Shown one piece after another: positions 1 through 9,651 of a DNA stretch of 51,887 bases. Below the pieces are notes generated by a model, which saw nothing but the letters and a program-made list of their open reading frames with translations, was not told where the DNA came from and searched no databases. Position 1 is the first letter of the stretch. Every line of letters starts with the position of its first letter. Location of the stretch: NCBI RefSeq assembly GCF_001598455.1, contig NZ_BCYZ01000028.1, positions 1 to 51,887 on the forward strand, in the 5' to 3' direction. This stretch comes from Sphingomonas pruni NBRC 15498 (GTDB lineage: Bacteria; Pseudomonadota; Alphaproteobacteria; Sphingomonadales; Sphingomonadaceae). The translations under genes were made by a program, and so were the position numbers.

Positions 1-192
1 CCGGGTCGGCAAAACTCAAAAGCCCCTCCCCTGAAGGGGAGGGGCTATAAGGGCGTCACGCTTCGCCTCGTCTCTATCCCAAGCAACGACGTCCGCCCCG
101 CTCGCCAGCAGCGCGCGCGCGGTCGCCACGCCCGAGCGCGCCAGTCCGAGCACCGCATAGCGTTCGCCGCGCCAGGACGGACTGGTGATCAC
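1..192 (-). CDS. murD: MurD N-terminal part, frame broken near window edge
   Basis: UDP-N-acetylmuramoylalanine-D-glutamate ligase adds D-Glu in cytoplasmic peptidoglycan precursor synthesis. A GTG start at 192 overlaps the mraY stop (GTGA). The peptide has the typical MurD N-terminal nucleotide fold: [18 protein letters not shown] then [16 protein letters not shown]. It then enters a perfect 12-bp-arm palindrome at 21-46, read as [10 protein letters not shown], and meets TGA at 18-16, giving only 58 residues. The frame that continues a MurD-like stretch (SFADP) to the window edge is shifted; one extra base, for example in the TTTT run, would join the two parts. It could be a sequence or assembly error at a repeat or a true broken copy. 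The family call is firm; the state of the gene is open. Confidence 0.7.
21..46. repeat. Perfect GC-rich palindrome inside murD
   Basis: Twelve-base arms AGCCCCTCCCCT and AGGGGAGGGGCT flank a GA loop. The same core recurs in both arms of the inverted repeat at 51672-51776, and related sequences occur at 34140-34234. It is the common intergenic palindrome of this genome, found here inside a gene. Confidence 0.85.
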
Positions 193-1268
193 CGCAGCTT
201 CAGCGTTGCCAGGCCGGCGAGCGCGAGGACCAAAGCCACGATCCAGAAGCGGATCACGACGGTCGATTCGGGCCAGCCGAGTTGCTCGAAATGGTGGTGG
301 ATCGGCGCCATGCGGAACACGCGCTTACCGGTGCGCTTGTAGACGAACACCTGGATGATGACGCTCATCGCCTCGACCACGAACAGGCCGCCGATGATGC
401 CGAGTACGATCTCGTGGTGCGCGGTGACCGCGATCGCGCCGAGGGCGCCGCCCAGCGCCAGACTGCCGGTATCGCCCATAAACACCGCCGCCGGCGGCGC
501 ATTGAACCACAGGAAAGCGAGCCCCGCCCCGATCATCGCCCCGCAGAAGATGGCGAGATCGCCGACCCGGGGGACGTGCGGGATGCCGAGATAATCGGCG
601 AACTTCACGTTACCGGCCAGATAGACGATGATCATGAACGCGACGCTGGCGATGATCACCGGCATGGTCGCCAGCCCGTCCAGCCCGTCGGTCAGGTTCA
701 CCGCATTGCCGAACGCGACGATCGTGAAGGCGGCGAAGACGACATAGAACCAGCCGAGATCGATCACCACCGAGTTGAAGAACGGCAGATAGAGATGCGT
801 GCCGTTGGAAGTGTTGGTGTGGACGATGATCGCGCTGGCGATGCCGGCGATGGCGAACTCGCCGAGCAGGCGTACCCTCCCCGAGACGCCTGCGGTGCTC
901 GCTTTGCGCACCTTGTCGTAATCGTCGAGGAACCCGATCGTGCCGAACCCCAAAGTGACGAACAGGCACGCCCAGACATAGGGGTTGGTCAGGTCCATCC
1001 AGATCAGGATGGCGATCGTCATGCTGGTCAGGATCATCAGCCCGCCCATGGTCGGCGTGCCGCGCTTGGCGAGGTGCGATTGCGGGCCATCGGTGCGGAT
1101 CGGCTGCCCCTTGCCCTGACGGACGCGGAGCCAGCCGATGAAGCGCGGCCCGATGATCAGGCCGATCAGCAAGGCGGTCGCCACCGCAGCGCCCGAACGG
1201 AAGGTCTGATAGCGGACCAGATTGAGAACGTGCGGGAAACCCAGCGCCTGGGCGATCCAATACAGCAT
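189..1268 (-). CDS. mraY: Phospho-N-acetylmuramoyl-pentapeptide transferase MraY
   Basis: Integral membrane enzyme that moves phospho-MurNAc-pentapeptide from UDP to undecaprenyl phosphate, forming lipid I. The 359 residues match the usual family length and show about ten hydrophobic segments. Diagnostic motifs are present: FLDDYDKV (catalytic Asp pair), [25 protein letters not shown] and the histidine-rich [13 protein letters not shown]. The ATG at 1268 shares one base with the murF stop (TAATG) and the 3' end overlaps the murD GTG, so translation is probably coupled along the dcw operon. Nothing unusual was seen. Confidence 0.98.
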   Translation of the reverse strand: MLYWIAQALGFPHVLNLVRYQTFRSGAAVATALLIGLIIGPRFIGWLRVRQGKGQPIRTDGPQSHLAKRGTPTMGGLMILTSMTIAILIWMDLTNPYVWACLFVTLGFGTIGFLDDYDKVRKASTAGVSGRVRLLGEFAIAGIASAIIVHTNTSNGTHLYLPFFNSVVIDLGWFYVVFAAFTIVAFGNAVNLTDGLDGLATMPVIIASVAFMIIVYLAGNVKFADYLGIPHVPRVGDLAIFCGAMIGAGLAFLWFNAPPAAVFMGDTGSLALGGALGAIAVTAHHEIVLGIIGGLFVVEAMSVIIQVFVYKRTGKRVFRMAPIHHHFEQLGWPESTVVIRFWIVALVLALAGLATLKLR

Positions 1269-2641
1269 TACATTTTCCCGCCGGCGAGCGCCGCGACCAC
1301 CGCAGCCAACCCGACCCCGTTCGAACCCTTGATGAGAACCGCGTCGCCCGCTTCGAGTGTCGCCATCAGGCGGTCGCGCGCGGCAGCGGCGTCGGGCACA
1401 TGGACGATTTCGACTTGGCCCTCAAGCGCTTCGGCGAGCGGCTGCATCTTTTCGCCGACAAGAATGACCAGTCGGACGCCAGCGTCACGAACCGGCCCGG
1501 CTAGCCCCGCGTGATAGTCGTCGGACTTCTCGCCCAGTTCGCGCATCTCGCCCAACACCGCGATCTTGCGGGTCGCCGCTTCTTCGCCGAGCACGGCGAG
1601 CGTTACGCGCATCGACGCCGGATTGGCGTTGTACGCCTCGTCGATCACCAGCGCGCGGCCGCCCTTCACCTCGACCGAGAAGCGCGCGCCGCGTCCGGCC
1701 AGCCCGCCGAGATCGGCGAGCGCCAGCCCGGCCAAGGCGAGATCGCCGCCGACCGCATCAACCGCGGCCAGCACCGCGAGCGAATTGGATACCCAGTGCT
1801 TGCCCGGTTGCGCGACGGTATAGCTGAGCTCGCGTTCGCCGATCCGCGCGGTGACGAAGGTGCCGCCATTGGCCGCCTTGACCGCCTCGATCGCGCGGAC
1901 GTCCGCGCCCTCGTCGATCCCGAACGTGACGATGCGAGCGGCATAGGGAGCGGCGGCCGCGGCGAGGCGCTCGCGGTGCGGACTGTCATAGGGGATGATC
2001 GCCACGCCACCCGGCTCGAGACCCTGGAAAATCTCGCCCTTGGCGTCGGCGATCGCGCTCTCGTCCGGGAAGAACGCCGCATGCGCCGGCGCGATCGCGG
2101 TGATTATGGCGACATGCGGCCGTACCAGGGTGGTCAGATGCGCGAGTTCGCCGGGATGGTTCATGCCCATCTCGAACACGCCGTAATCGACCTCGGCGGG
2201 CATCCGCGCCAGGCTGAGCGGAACGCCGGTATGGTTGTTGTAGCTCTTGACCGAGCGATGCGCCGACTTGGCCGGCGAGCGGTCGAGCGCGGCGAACAGC
2301 GCCTCCTTGGTGCCGGTCTTTCCCGCCGATCCGGTAACCCCGACGATCCGCGCCGAGGTCCTAGCGCGTGACGCCTTGGCGAGCGCCTCCAGCGCGGCGA
2401 ACGTGTCCGGCACCCGCACGTTGGGGTGCGAAGTATCTTCACTGACGATCGCCCCCGCGGCGCCGCGGTCGAACGCCTGGTCGAGGAATTTGTGGCCGTC
2501 GGTGGCCTCGCCGGTCAGCGCGACGAACAGGTCGCCGGGACCGACTTCACGCGAATCGAACGTGACGCCAGAAACGTCGAACGCCGCCGAAGCGGCGCCG
2601 TTGGTGGCTGTCGCGATGTCGGCCGATGTCCAGAGCGTCAT
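1268..2641 (-). CDS. murF: UDP-MurNAc-tripeptide:D-Ala-D-Ala ligase MurF
   Basis: Cytoplasmic Mur ligase that adds D-Ala-D-Ala to UDP-MurNAc-tripeptide. The start at 2641 gives [10 protein letters not shown], the usual N-terminus, with GGAGG six bases upstream; a longer reading from 2770 would overlap murE and adds an Arg-rich non-homologous leader. The 457-residue protein has the N-terminal substrate domain ([17 protein letters not shown]), the ATP loop [13 protein letters not shown] near residues 101-113, and a central [12 protein letters not shown] motif. It is separated from murE by a 100-nt spacer, the only real gap within this dcw segment. Confidence 0.96.
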   Translation of the reverse strand: MTLWTSADIATATNGAASAAFDVSGVTFDSREVGPGDLFVALTGEATDGHKFLDQAFDRGAAGAIVSEDTSHPNVRVPDTFAALEALAKASRARTSARIVGVTGSAGKTGTKEALFAALDRSPAKSAHRSVKSYNNHTGVPLSLARMPAEVDYGVFEMGMNHPGELAHLTTLVRPHVAIITAIAPAHAAFFPDESAIADAKGEIFQGLEPGGVAIIPYDSPHRERLAAAAAPYAARIVTFGIDEGADVRAIEAVKAANGGTFVTARIGERELSYTVAQPGKHWVSNSLAVLAAVDAVGGDLALAGLALADLGGLAGRGARFSVEVKGGRALVIDEAYNANPASMRVTLAVLGEEAATRKIAVLGEMRELGEKSDDYHAGLAGPVRDAGVRLVILVGEKMQPLAEALEGQVEIVHVPDAAAARDRLMATLEAGDAVLIKGSNGVGLAAVVAALAGGKM

Positions 2642-2741
2642 TGCGCGCCTCCGGCCGTATGGGGCGATCGAGAGGAGGCGATTGCGAGGAAAGTGGCAAG
2701 CATCCCCTCCTCTAACCGGCGAGCCCGGCTTTGGCCACGCG

Positions 2742-4160
2742 TCACGCCGCCGCCTCCTCGCGTGCCACACTCACGTCGTCGAATGGCAGCACCAGGTCAC
2801 CGACAATCTGGCCCTGTTCGTGCCCTTTTCCGGCGATCAGCACGATGTCCTCGGCGCCCGCTTGCCTGACGGCATAAGCGATGGCCGATCGACGATCACC
2901 GATCTCGATCGCGCCCGGCGCGCCCTTGAGCACTTCGGCGCGGATTGCGGCCGGGTCTTCGCTGCGCGGGTTGTCGTCGGTGACGATCACCAGATCGCCA
3001 TAGCGCACGGCGATCTCTCCCATCAGCTCGCGCTTGCCATGGTCGCGGTCGCCGCCGGCGCCGAACACGACGATCAGCCGCCCGGCCGTGTGCGGCTTGA
3101 GCGCGGCGATCGCCGCCTCCAGCGCATCAGGCGTGTGCGCATAATCGACATAGACCGGCGCCCCGGTTCGCGTGATCACCGCGCGTTCGAGCCGCCCGCG
3201 CACCGGCTGCAGCCGCGCGAGATTGGCGATGGTTTCTGCAACATCGCCGCCCGTCGCAATCACCAGCCCGGCCGCGGTCAGCGCATTGGCCGCCTGATAC
3301 GCGCCGATCAACGGCAATGTGACCCTGAGCTCGCGATCCTCGGCTTCGATCACCAAACCCTGGCCGAGCAAGGTCGGGTCGCGACTGACGAGCCGAAGCG
3401 CGCCGCCGCGTTCGCCGACCGTGATGATGCGCTGGCGCCGCGCATGCGCGAGATCGATGACGCGCGCGGCTTGCGGATCGTCCGCCCAAACAACGACGGT
3501 GCCGTCCGGATCGAGCACTTCCGAAAACAGCCTGAGCTTCGCGGTCAGATAGGCGGCCATGTCGCCGTGGTAATCGAGATGGTCGCGGCTGAGATTGGTG
3601 AAGGCCGCGGCAATCACCTTCAAGCCCTCGGTGCGATATTGCGACAGGCCGTGGCTCGACGCCTCGAAGGCGACATGGGTGACGCCTTCGCGCGCCAGCC
3701 CCGCGACGTTGGACAGAAAAGTGACCACGTCCGGGGTGGTCAGACCGGTCGAGACACTATCATCCGAGGTCGTCACACCAAGCGTGCCGATCGACGCGGC
3801 GTGGTGCCCGGCCATCCGCCACAATTGGCGCGTCATCTCCACGGTCGACGTCTTGCCGTTGGTGCCAGTGACCGCGACCACCGTTTCGGGGAACGGCGCG
3901 AAGAACTGCGCGGCGAGATGCGCGAAAGTCTGGCGCGGATTGTCCGACGCGATGTGCAACGCCCCGTCGACGGTGACGCCCGGACGCGCGACGACGGCGA
4001 TCGCGCCCGCAGCGACTGCCGCCGGGATGAAGTCCTCACCGTTGACGCGGGTGCCCTCGAACGCGCCGAAGATCGTTCCGGGCGCGACCTTGCGATGATC
4101 GATCGCGAAGCCGGTGACGCTGGCGTCGCCCCCGCCCGTCACCAGCTCGCCGAGTTTCAT
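2742..4160 (-). CDS. murE: UDP-MurNAc-L-Ala-D-Glu:meso-diaminopimelate ligase MurE
   Basis: Adds meso-diaminopimelate to UDP-MurNAc-dipeptide in the cytoplasm. The 472-residue protein has the ATP loop VTGTNGKTSTVEMT (residues 97-110), the carbamylated-lysine region FEASSHGLSQYR, and VTDDNPRSEDP, whose DNPR is the meso-DAP specificity signature known for Gram-negative MurE. The ATG at 4160 overlaps the ftsI TGA (ATGA), so translation is likely coupled to ftsI. The stop lies 100 nt before murF. Length and motifs are normal. Confidence 0.97.
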   Translation of the reverse strand: MKLGELVTGGGDASVTGFAIDHRKVAPGTIFGAFEGTRVNGEDFIPAAVAAGAIAVVARPGVTVDGALHIASDNPRQTFAHLAAQFFAPFPETVVAVTGTNGKTSTVEMTRQLWRMAGHHAASIGTLGVTTSDDSVSTGLTTPDVVTFLSNVAGLAREGVTHVAFEASSHGLSQYRTEGLKVIAAAFTNLSRDHLDYHGDMAAYLTAKLRLFSEVLDPDGTVVVWADDPQAARVIDLAHARRQRIITVGERGGALRLVSRDPTLLGQGLVIEAEDRELRVTLPLIGAYQAANALTAAGLVIATGGDVAETIANLARLQPVRGRLERAVITRTGAPVYVDYAHTPDALEAAIAALKPHTAGRLIVVFGAGGDRDHGKRELMGEIAVRYGDLVIVTDDNPRSEDPAAIRAEVLKGAPGAIEIGDRRSAIAYAVRQAGAEDIVLIAGKGHEQGQIVGDLVLPFDDVSVAREEAAA

Positions 4161-5887
4161 TCGGGGTCCGCCATGGTTTGCGTCTTTTCCCCAGGCCGAT
4201 GCCAGATCAGCGGCAGCAGCTCGTTCACGTTGATGTCACGCGACGGGTCGGGCATCACACCCAGCATCGGACCGGCGCGCAGAATGAAGCGGTCGACCAC
4301 CGGCGCGGCGGTGTAGGCCGCGGTCCTGACGGCTCCTTGGGGCGAATCGAGCATCACGATCACCACATAGCGCGGCGCATCCATTGGGAAAGCCGCAGCG
4401 AAGGTCGAGACGTTGGCTTTCTTCGAATATCCGCCGCCGGTCGCGACTTCCGCGGTGCCGGTCTTGCCTCCAACGCGGAAGCCGGGGGCATCGGCGGTCC
4501 TGCCGGTCCCCTCGGTAACGACGAGGCGAAGCAATTGACGAATCCGGTAACTGGTCTGCTCGCTGATCACGCGGCGTCCCGGGACGTCGGTGCCCGGCTG
4601 GACCTTCATCAGCGTGACGGGCCGCCATACGCCGCCATTGACGAGCGCCGCATAGGCAGCGGCCAGATGCATCGGAGTCACCGCGACGCCGTGGCCGAAT
4701 CCGGCGGTCATCGTCGTCACGCGGCTGAACCTCTGCGGGAACAAAGTCCGTCCGCGCGCGGGCAGCTCGAACGGCATCGGCTTGTCGAAGCCCATCGAGC
4801 GGAACATCGCCGACAATTTGTCGCCACCCAGTTCGTCCGCGATCCGCGCAGTGGCGATGTTCGACGAATGGATCAGCGTCTCGGGCATGTCGAGCCAGCG
4901 GTTCTCGCCGTCATGGTCGTGGATCTTGAATCCGTCGATCTGCAGCGGCTGGGTCGCGTCGAAGCGCTTGGCCATCGACGTGACTGTTCCGCTGTCGATC
5001 GCGGCGGCCATGGTGATCGGCTTGAACGTCGAGCCGAGTTCATAGGCAGCGCTGGTGACGCGATTGAAGAACGGCCCGGGCAGCTGCTTGCCGTCTTCGG
5101 TAACGACGGGCTTGGGCGCCATGCCTGGATTGTTGGGATTGAAGGTCGGGAACGACGCCAGCGCCATTATCTCGCCGGTGTGAACGTCGAGCACCACGCC
5201 AGCGCCACCCTTGGCCTTGAGATTGACGACCTGCTGGCCGAGCTCGTTTTCCAGCGCCGATTGCGCGCGCGCGTCGATCGACAGCGCGACCGGCTTGCCG
5301 GCGGTATCGGCCGAGGTCAGCCGCTGGTCGAGCGCGCGCTCCATCCCGCTCGCGCCCTTGTTGTTGACGTCGAGGAACCCGAGCACTTGCGCCGCCAGCT
5401 CGGACTGGGGGTAAAGGCGCTGTTGCTGGCGTTCGAACACGATCGCCGGTTCGCCGATCGCATTGACTTCGGTGACAAGCGACGCCGATGCATCGCGTTC
5501 GATATAGCTGAACCGGGTACCCTGCAGTTTTGCGTAGATCTGGTTCTCGTCGAGACCCAGGATATTGGCCAGGCGCTGCGCGATGTCGCGACGGTCACCC
5601 AGGATCTGGTCGGGGTGGACGCCGATCGCCCAGGCGTCGATCGTGCGCGCCAGCGGCTCACCATTGCGGTCGACGATATCGCCGCGGATCACGCGGTCGG
5701 CCATCGTCGACGCGCTCGCCGCACCCGCCGAAAACGCGAAAAAGCCGAGCTTGGCGACAACGACCCCGATCGCTGCGCCGTAGAGCAGCATCATGATCAT
5801 CAATCGCTTTTGCGCGGTCGCACGGACCAGCGCGCGCTCGTCGGCAAGACGGCGCGGCGCGATGGGTCGTGCGAGCAGGTTGCTCAT
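4157..5887 (-). CDS. ftsI: Septal peptidoglycan transpeptidase FtsI (PBP3)
   Basis: Class B penicillin-binding protein that cross-links septal peptidoglycan as part of the divisome. The 576-residue protein has a cytoplasmic N-tail, one membrane anchor (about residues 29-52), a PBP dimerisation domain and a C-terminal transpeptidase domain. The three catalytic motifs are STFK (286-289, catalytic Ser), SSN (341-343) and KTGTAE (475-480). It overlaps both ftsL and murE by four bases (ATGA). The family and role are clear. Confidence 0.97.
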   Translation of the reverse strand: MSNLLARPIAPRRLADERALVRATAQKRLMIMMLLYGAAIGVVVAKLGFFAFSAGAASASTMADRVIRGDIVDRNGEPLARTIDAWAIGVHPDQILGDRRDIAQRLANILGLDENQIYAKLQGTRFSYIERDASASLVTEVNAIGEPAIVFERQQQRLYPQSELAAQVLGFLDVNNKGASGMERALDQRLTSADTAGKPVALSIDARAQSALENELGQQVVNLKAKGGAGVVLDVHTGEIMALASFPTFNPNNPGMAPKPVVTEDGKQLPGPFFNRVTSAAYELGSTFKPITMAAAIDSGTVTSMAKRFDATQPLQIDGFKIHDHDGENRWLDMPETLIHSSNIATARIADELGGDKLSAMFRSMGFDKPMPFELPARGRTLFPQRFSRVTTMTAGFGHGVAVTPMHLAAAYAALVNGGVWRPVTLMKVQPGTDVPGRRVISEQTSYRIRQLLRLVVTEGTGRTADAPGFRVGGKTGTAEVATGGGYSKKANVSTFAAAFPMDAPRYVVIVMLDSPQGAVRTAAYTAAPVVDRFILRAGPMLGVMPDPSRDINVNELLPLIWHRPGEKTQTMADPE

Positions 5888-6489
5888 CGCGCGCCATCCT
5901 CCCGGCGTGCACCGCGCGACAGCGAGCCCAGGGTAGCGTCGCTCAGCAGCTTGCGGTCGAGCAACGCCACCGCCGACTGCTTAGACTTGATCGTCGTTTT
6001 GACCGCGGCGGGCTGGAGCTTCGCCCCGACCGGCGCCGAGACCATCGCGACCGCATCCTTGATCTTGGCCGGCACGGCCGCAGCCGGCGCAGACGGAGTG
6101 GCGGCGATCGCGGCATCCGCCGGCACGACCGGTGCGCTAGGAATGACCGCCGCCGCGGTCTGGATCTGCGGACCCGCGTTCGGCGTCGGCGCGTTGAAGT
6201 CGACCTGGGCGAGTTCGGCGTCGCTACGGATATATTGCGCGGCGGTCGGCGCCGACAGCTTGAGCGTGTCGCCGTTCCAACGCTGCAGCTGCGCGAAACT
6301 CGCACGCGTGTCGAATTCGGTTTCGAGCGCGGTGATGTCGCGCTGCGTCCGCGCGATCGAGGATTCGATCGCCGCGAGCTTGTTGCGTTCCGCCGCAACG
6401 CGCGATGACATGAGGTAACAGCCGAGGATCACGCTCACGCAGAGCACGAACCAGCCGAACCAACGAAATCGATGCGCCACAACCATCAC
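5884..6489 (-). CDS. ftsL: Cell division protein FtsL-like
   Basis: Small bitopic divisome protein. Called from position (between rsmH and ftsI, four-base overlaps at both ends) and architecture: a short cytoplasmic N-terminus, one transmembrane helix (about residues 10-28) and a short coiled coil (about 30-60). At 201 residues it is longer than typical FtsL (about 100-120); the extra length is an Ala/Pro/Val-rich low-complexity tail likely to lie in the periplasm. Sequence conservation in FtsL is weak, so identity rests on synteny and topology. Confidence 0.88.
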   Translation of the reverse strand: MMVVAHRFRWFGWFVLCVSVILGCYLMSSRVAAERNKLAAIESSIARTQRDITALETEFDTRASFAQLQRWNGDTLKLSAPTAAQYIRSDAELAQVDFNAPTPNAGPQIQTAAAVIPSAPVVPADAAIAATPSAPAAAVPAKIKDAVAMVSAPVGAKLQPAAVKTTIKSKQSAVALLDRKLLSDATLGSLSRGARREDGAR

Positions 6490-7433
6490 AATTCTCCCGC
6501 AACCCAGGCTGCCGACGCGGTCCGCCTGGCCACACGCAAGGTCGCCGAACGAGCACGCGGGTTCCGCGCCAGCTCGGCGTCACTGGGGCGCACCGCGCGC
6601 CCGATCGTTTCGAACGTCGCCTCGGCCTGGGCGACCTGGGGCGGCAGATGCCGGGAGCCGGACGGCGTCGCGCCGCTCCGTTCGCGCAGGAAATGCTTCA
6701 CCAGCCGATCCTCCAGGCTGTGGAAGGTCACTACTGCCAGCCGCCCGCCGGGCTTGAGCACGCGCTCCGCCGCGGCGAGACCATCGGCCAGCTCGCCGAG
6801 CTCCCGGTTGATATGAATCCGTACGGCCTGGAAGGTCCGCGTCGCGGGGTCCTTCTTGTCGTGCGGCTTATGGCCTAGCGCCTTGCGCACCACCGTCGCG
6901 AGTTCGGAAGTCCGCGTAAGGGGTCTTGCGGAGACGATCGCGCGGGCGACACGGCGCGAACGCGGTTCTTCGCCATAGAGGTAAAGCACGTCGGCGATAT
7001 CGCTCTCGTCGGCCGTGTTGAGGAAATCGGCGGCGCTCTCGCCCGACTGGCTCATCCGCATGTCCAGCGGCCCGTCGCCCTGAAACGAGAAGCCGCGCTC
7101 CGCCTGGTCGAGCTGCATCGACGACACGCCGATATCCATCACGACGCCATCGACCGGAGCGAGACCGCGGGCATCGAGTTCGGCATCGAGCGCGGAGAAC
7201 GGCGCCTCGATTAGCGTGAGCCGTCCGTCCGACGCAGCGACCATCTCCTGGCCGCCGGCAATTGCATCGGGGTCGCGGTCGAATGCCACGACCTCCGCCC
7301 CCGTGGCGAGGATCGCCCGGGTATAGCCGCCGGCGCCGAAGGTCGCATCGACATGACGCTCGCCCGGGGTGGGGTGGAGAGCATCGATCACCTCATCGAT
7401 GAGCACCGGAATATGGGGAGTGGTCGTGCTCAC
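6486..7433 (-). CDS. rsmH: 16S rRNA (cytosine1402-N4)-methyltransferase RsmH
   Basis: SAM-dependent methyltransferase acting on C1402 of 16S rRNA. The SAM motif I is [15 protein letters not shown] near the N-terminus, followed by AFDRDPDAI and the conserved [21 protein letters not shown]; a late motif is [16 protein letters not shown]. The GTG start at 7433 overlaps the mraZ stop (GTGA) and gives [14 protein letters not shown], the normal N-terminus, with AGGAG upstream. Length 315 residues is standard. A longer reading from 7598 would lie inside mraZ and is rejected. Confidence 0.97.
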   Translation of the reverse strand: MSTTTPHIPVLIDEVIDALHPTPGERHVDATFGAGGYTRAILATGAEVVAFDRDPDAIAGGQEMVAASDGRLTLIEAPFSALDAELDARGLAPVDGVVMDIGVSSMQLDQAERGFSFQGDGPLDMRMSQSGESAADFLNTADESDIADVLYLYGEEPRSRRVARAIVSARPLTRTSELATVVRKALGHKPHDKKDPATRTFQAVRIHINRELGELADGLAAAERVLKPGGRLAVVTFHSLEDRLVKHFLRERSGATPSGSRHLPPQVAQAEATFETIGRAVRPSDAELARNPRARSATLRVARRTASAAWVAGEL

Positions 7434-7936
7434 AGGAGACCCTTCTCCTGCATGAGGTTGCGGCAGATGCGCTTGAGGACCGGGGCAGCCTGGTCGTCGG
7501 TCGCGGCGAGAAGGGTGTGGGGGTCCCAGATCTCGAAGTGCGTCAGCGACCCGTAGAAGAAAGCGTGCTTGGCGATGCCCGCCTCTTCCTTCATCCAATT
7601 GATGATGACGGCGCGGCCGGTGCTGTCGAAGCCGACTTCCTCTGCACCGCCGGCAATGACGCGCAGGACGTTGAATGCGGGGTCGTTATCGCCCGCCGCG
7701 GCCTTGGCCAGCTTCGCGTCGACATAGCCCTGGTCGTAGGCGATCAGGCACTTCGCCTCGGGGTGCTGGCCCACGAGGACGAACGGGCCCTTTTTGAAGC
7801 GCTCGGGCGGCGTGTTGTCGATGACGGCGTCGCGGAATTTGGCGGGTATGGAAACGCGGTTCTTGTCATCGACAAGCTGCAGCGCCGTTCCCGTATAGAT
7901 GCTGCTCCCAGCCACCGTTCGCCCCGAACCAGACAT
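7430..7936 (-). CDS. mraZ: Transcriptional regulator MraZ
   Basis: First gene of the dcw operon; MraZ is a DNA-binding, AbrB-fold protein known to regulate its own operon through TGGG-type repeats. The 168-residue protein has the two SpoVT/AbrB-like segments ([20 protein letters not shown] and, later, [12 protein letters not shown]). The C-terminus overlaps the rsmH GTG. A matching operator array lies about 100-140 nt upstream. Known MraZ proteins form ring oligomers; that is family knowledge, not seen here. Confidence 0.96.
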   Translation of the reverse strand: MSGSGRTVAGSSIYTGTALQLVDDKNRVSIPAKFRDAVIDNTPPERFKKGPFVLVGQHPEAKCLIAYDQGYVDAKLAKAAAGDNDPAFNVLRVIAGGAEEVGFDSTGRAVIINWMKEEAGIAKHAFFYGSLTHFEIWDPHTLLAATDDQAAPVLKRICRNLMQEKGLL

Positions 7937-8039
7937 GCGTTTTCCCGTTCGCGGAACGAGCCTTCGCGCGCGCCGACGTGATCAGAACCAACGGGTAAAA
8001 ACGCCCCACTTCCAGTGACGGGCGTATCAAGCCACCGGA

Positions 8040-8073
8040 TGGGATTCAATGGGAATTTTTGGTGTTTGATGGG
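8040..8073. promoter_or_regulatory. Putative MraZ operator: TGGG repeats with 10-bp period
   Basis: TGGG begins at 8040, 8050 and 8070, with a degenerate TGGT at 8060, so four units keep exact 10-bp spacing. MraZ is known to bind TGGG repeats at this spacing upstream of mraZ. Read toward mraZ the units are CCCA, about 100-135 nt before its ATG. Confidence 0.7.
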
Positions 8074-8246
8074 CCAAAATTAGCTTTGGTTCGCTAAGTT
8101 GTTCCAAAAACTATGGAATTTTCTTTAGCCATAGCCTGCCCCTTCGCTGCCTGGAGGCACCGGCAAGCGCTTGAAATATTGGAATTGCCCCGACTCGGCG
8201 CCGCTTTGGGATGATTTCCCATCGCTTCCCGGCACGGGCCCGGACA

Positions 8247-8525
8247 TCAGTGCTTGGGAGGGGTAGGCGATGCCGCAGGGGCGACGCCCATTTCGGCCAG
8301 GGGCTCGCTGGTCGAGGTATCGGCAGGCGCGGTGCTGTTCGATGCGGCCAAGTTGGCGGCGACGTCGACCTTGGGTGCGCCAACCGCATTGAGCGGACGT
8401 TCGCGGCTGACAATCGCATATACCGTCGCAACGATGCCGATCATCAGCAAAACCGCCGCGAGGCCGATCATGCCGACCTTCACCCGCTGCATTGTTTGAA
8501 TGTTGTCGCGAACCAGTGTTTTCAT
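8247..8525 (-). CDS. Small single-pass membrane protein, unknown function
   Basis: A 92-residue protein with a short basic N-terminus (MKTLVRDNIQTMQRVKVG), one transmembrane helix (about residues 18-40) and an Ala/Pro/Thr-rich tail that probably lies in the periplasm. It has no recognisable domain. It lies between the mraZ upstream region and the cysteine synthase gene, all on the minus strand but with gaps of 69 nt or more, so it is probably transcribed on its own. It is kept as a gene because the start, helix and composition look like a real membrane anchor; no function is proposed. Confidence 0.6.
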   Translation of the reverse strand: MKTLVRDNIQTMQRVKVGMIGLAAVLLMIGIVATVYAIVSRERPLNAVGAPKVDVAANLAASNSTAPADTSTSEPLAEMGVAPAASPTPPKH

Positions 8526-8594
8526 ACTTGTGTGGCATTTATGTAACGCGTCGCGCGGCGTTTGTCGACCTTGCCGTTGCCACAGCCTATCGCA

Positions 8595-9569
8595 TCAGGC
8601 GGGAACCAATCCCTTCGATGCCAACCAGTCGCTGTTGTAGAGCGTTGAAAGGTATCGGAATCCCGTGTCGCACAGGATCGTCGCGACCCTACTGCCAGCG
8701 CCCAATTGCTTTGCCAGCGCGACGGCACCGGCGACATTGATTCCCGACGACAGTCCCAGGCAAAGCCCCTCTTCGTCGAGCAGGCGCCTGACCCAATGAT
8801 ATCCTTCGGCGTCCGAGATGCGGAATTGGGTGTCGACCGGCGCCCCTTCCAGATTGGCGGTGATCCGCCCTTGCCCGATCCCTTCCGCCACTGACGACCC
8901 TTCGCTGTGAAGTTCGCCGCAGGCATAATAGGAGTAGAGCGCGGCGCCGTAGGGGTCACTGAGCGCGATCGTCACCTTCTCGTCGTGCGACTTGAGGCCA
9001 AGCCCTACACCCGCCAGCGTGCCGCCCGTCCCGACCGCGCAGGTGAATCCGTCGACCCGCCCGTCCATCTGCTCCCAGATTTCCTCGGCCGTACCGACGA
9101 TGTGCGCCTTGCGGTTGGCGATATTGTCGAACTGGTTGGCCCAGATCGCGTTCGGCGTCTCTTCGGCGATGCGCCGGCTGGTGTGCACGAAATGGCCCGG
9201 ATTGGAATAAGGCGCGGCGGGCACCAGCACGAGTTCGGCACCTAGCGCGCGCAGCGTATCCATCTTCTCGCGACTCTGCGTCTCCGGCATGACGATGATC
9301 GTCTTGTAGCCCTTGGCGTTGGCGACCAACGCGAGCCCGATACCGGTATTCCCCGCCGTACCCTCGACGATCGTCCCGCCCGGCGCGATCAAACCGCGCT
9401 CCTCGGCATCCTCGACGATGAACAAGGCGGCGCGATCCTTCACGCTCGCACCGGGGTTGGCGAATTCGCACTTACCGAAAATCTCGGCGCCGGCCGCCTC
9501 GCTCGGCCCCTTGAGGCGCACGAGAGGGGTATGGCCGATGAGCGACAGGGTGTCAGACGTAATGGGCAT
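8595..9569 (-). CDS. cysK: Cysteine synthase (O-acetylserine sulfhydrylase type)
   Basis: Fold-type II PLP enzyme making L-cysteine from O-acetylserine and sulfide in the cytoplasm. The start at 9569 gives MPITSDTLSLIGHTPLVRL, the usual N-terminus; the upstream in-frame extension comes from palindromic repeats. PLP-binding Lys lies in NPGASVKDRAA, the loop is GTAGNTGIGLAL and the phosphate-binding glycines are in AVGTGGTLAG. The 324-residue length is typical. The first loop residue differs from the common TSGNTG form, so a cystathionine beta-synthase-like specificity cannot be excluded. It stands alone, with no sulfate-reduction genes beside it. Confidence 0.9.
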   Translation of the reverse strand: MPITSDTLSLIGHTPLVRLKGPSEAAGAEIFGKCEFANPGASVKDRAALFIVEDAEERGLIAPGGTIVEGTAGNTGIGLALVANAKGYKTIIVMPETQSREKMDTLRALGAELVLVPAAPYSNPGHFVHTSRRIAEETPNAIWANQFDNIANRKAHIVGTAEEIWEQMDGRVDGFTCAVGTGGTLAGVGLGLKSHDEKVTIALSDPYGAALYSYYACGELHSEGSSVAEGIGQGRITANLEGAPVDTQFRISDAEGYHWVRRLLDEEGLCLGLSSGINVAGAVALAKQLGAGSRVATILCDTGFRYLSTLYNSDWLASKGLVPA

Positions 9570-9651
9570 GGTACCTAGATAAACCGGCGCGCGGCGCGGG
9601 CAAGCAATCGCTGCTGCGCGGCGGGCAATTCCTTGTTGTCGCCACTTGCTT

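Noticed and set aside
282..1514. Long plus-strand ORF opposite mraY and murF
   Set aside because: Its protein is rich in Asp, Arg, Glu and His without hydrophobic core or motifs, the usual antisense shadow in GC-rich coding DNA; mraY and murF are certain on the other strand.
2247..4316. 689-codon plus-strand ORF opposite murF and murE
   Set aside because: Low-complexity charged translation, no family motif, fully opposite two clear Mur ligases.
4178..6418. 746-codon plus-strand ORF opposite ftsI and ftsL
   Set aside because: Antisense shadow; no start context and composition typical of reverse-strand GC-rich frames.
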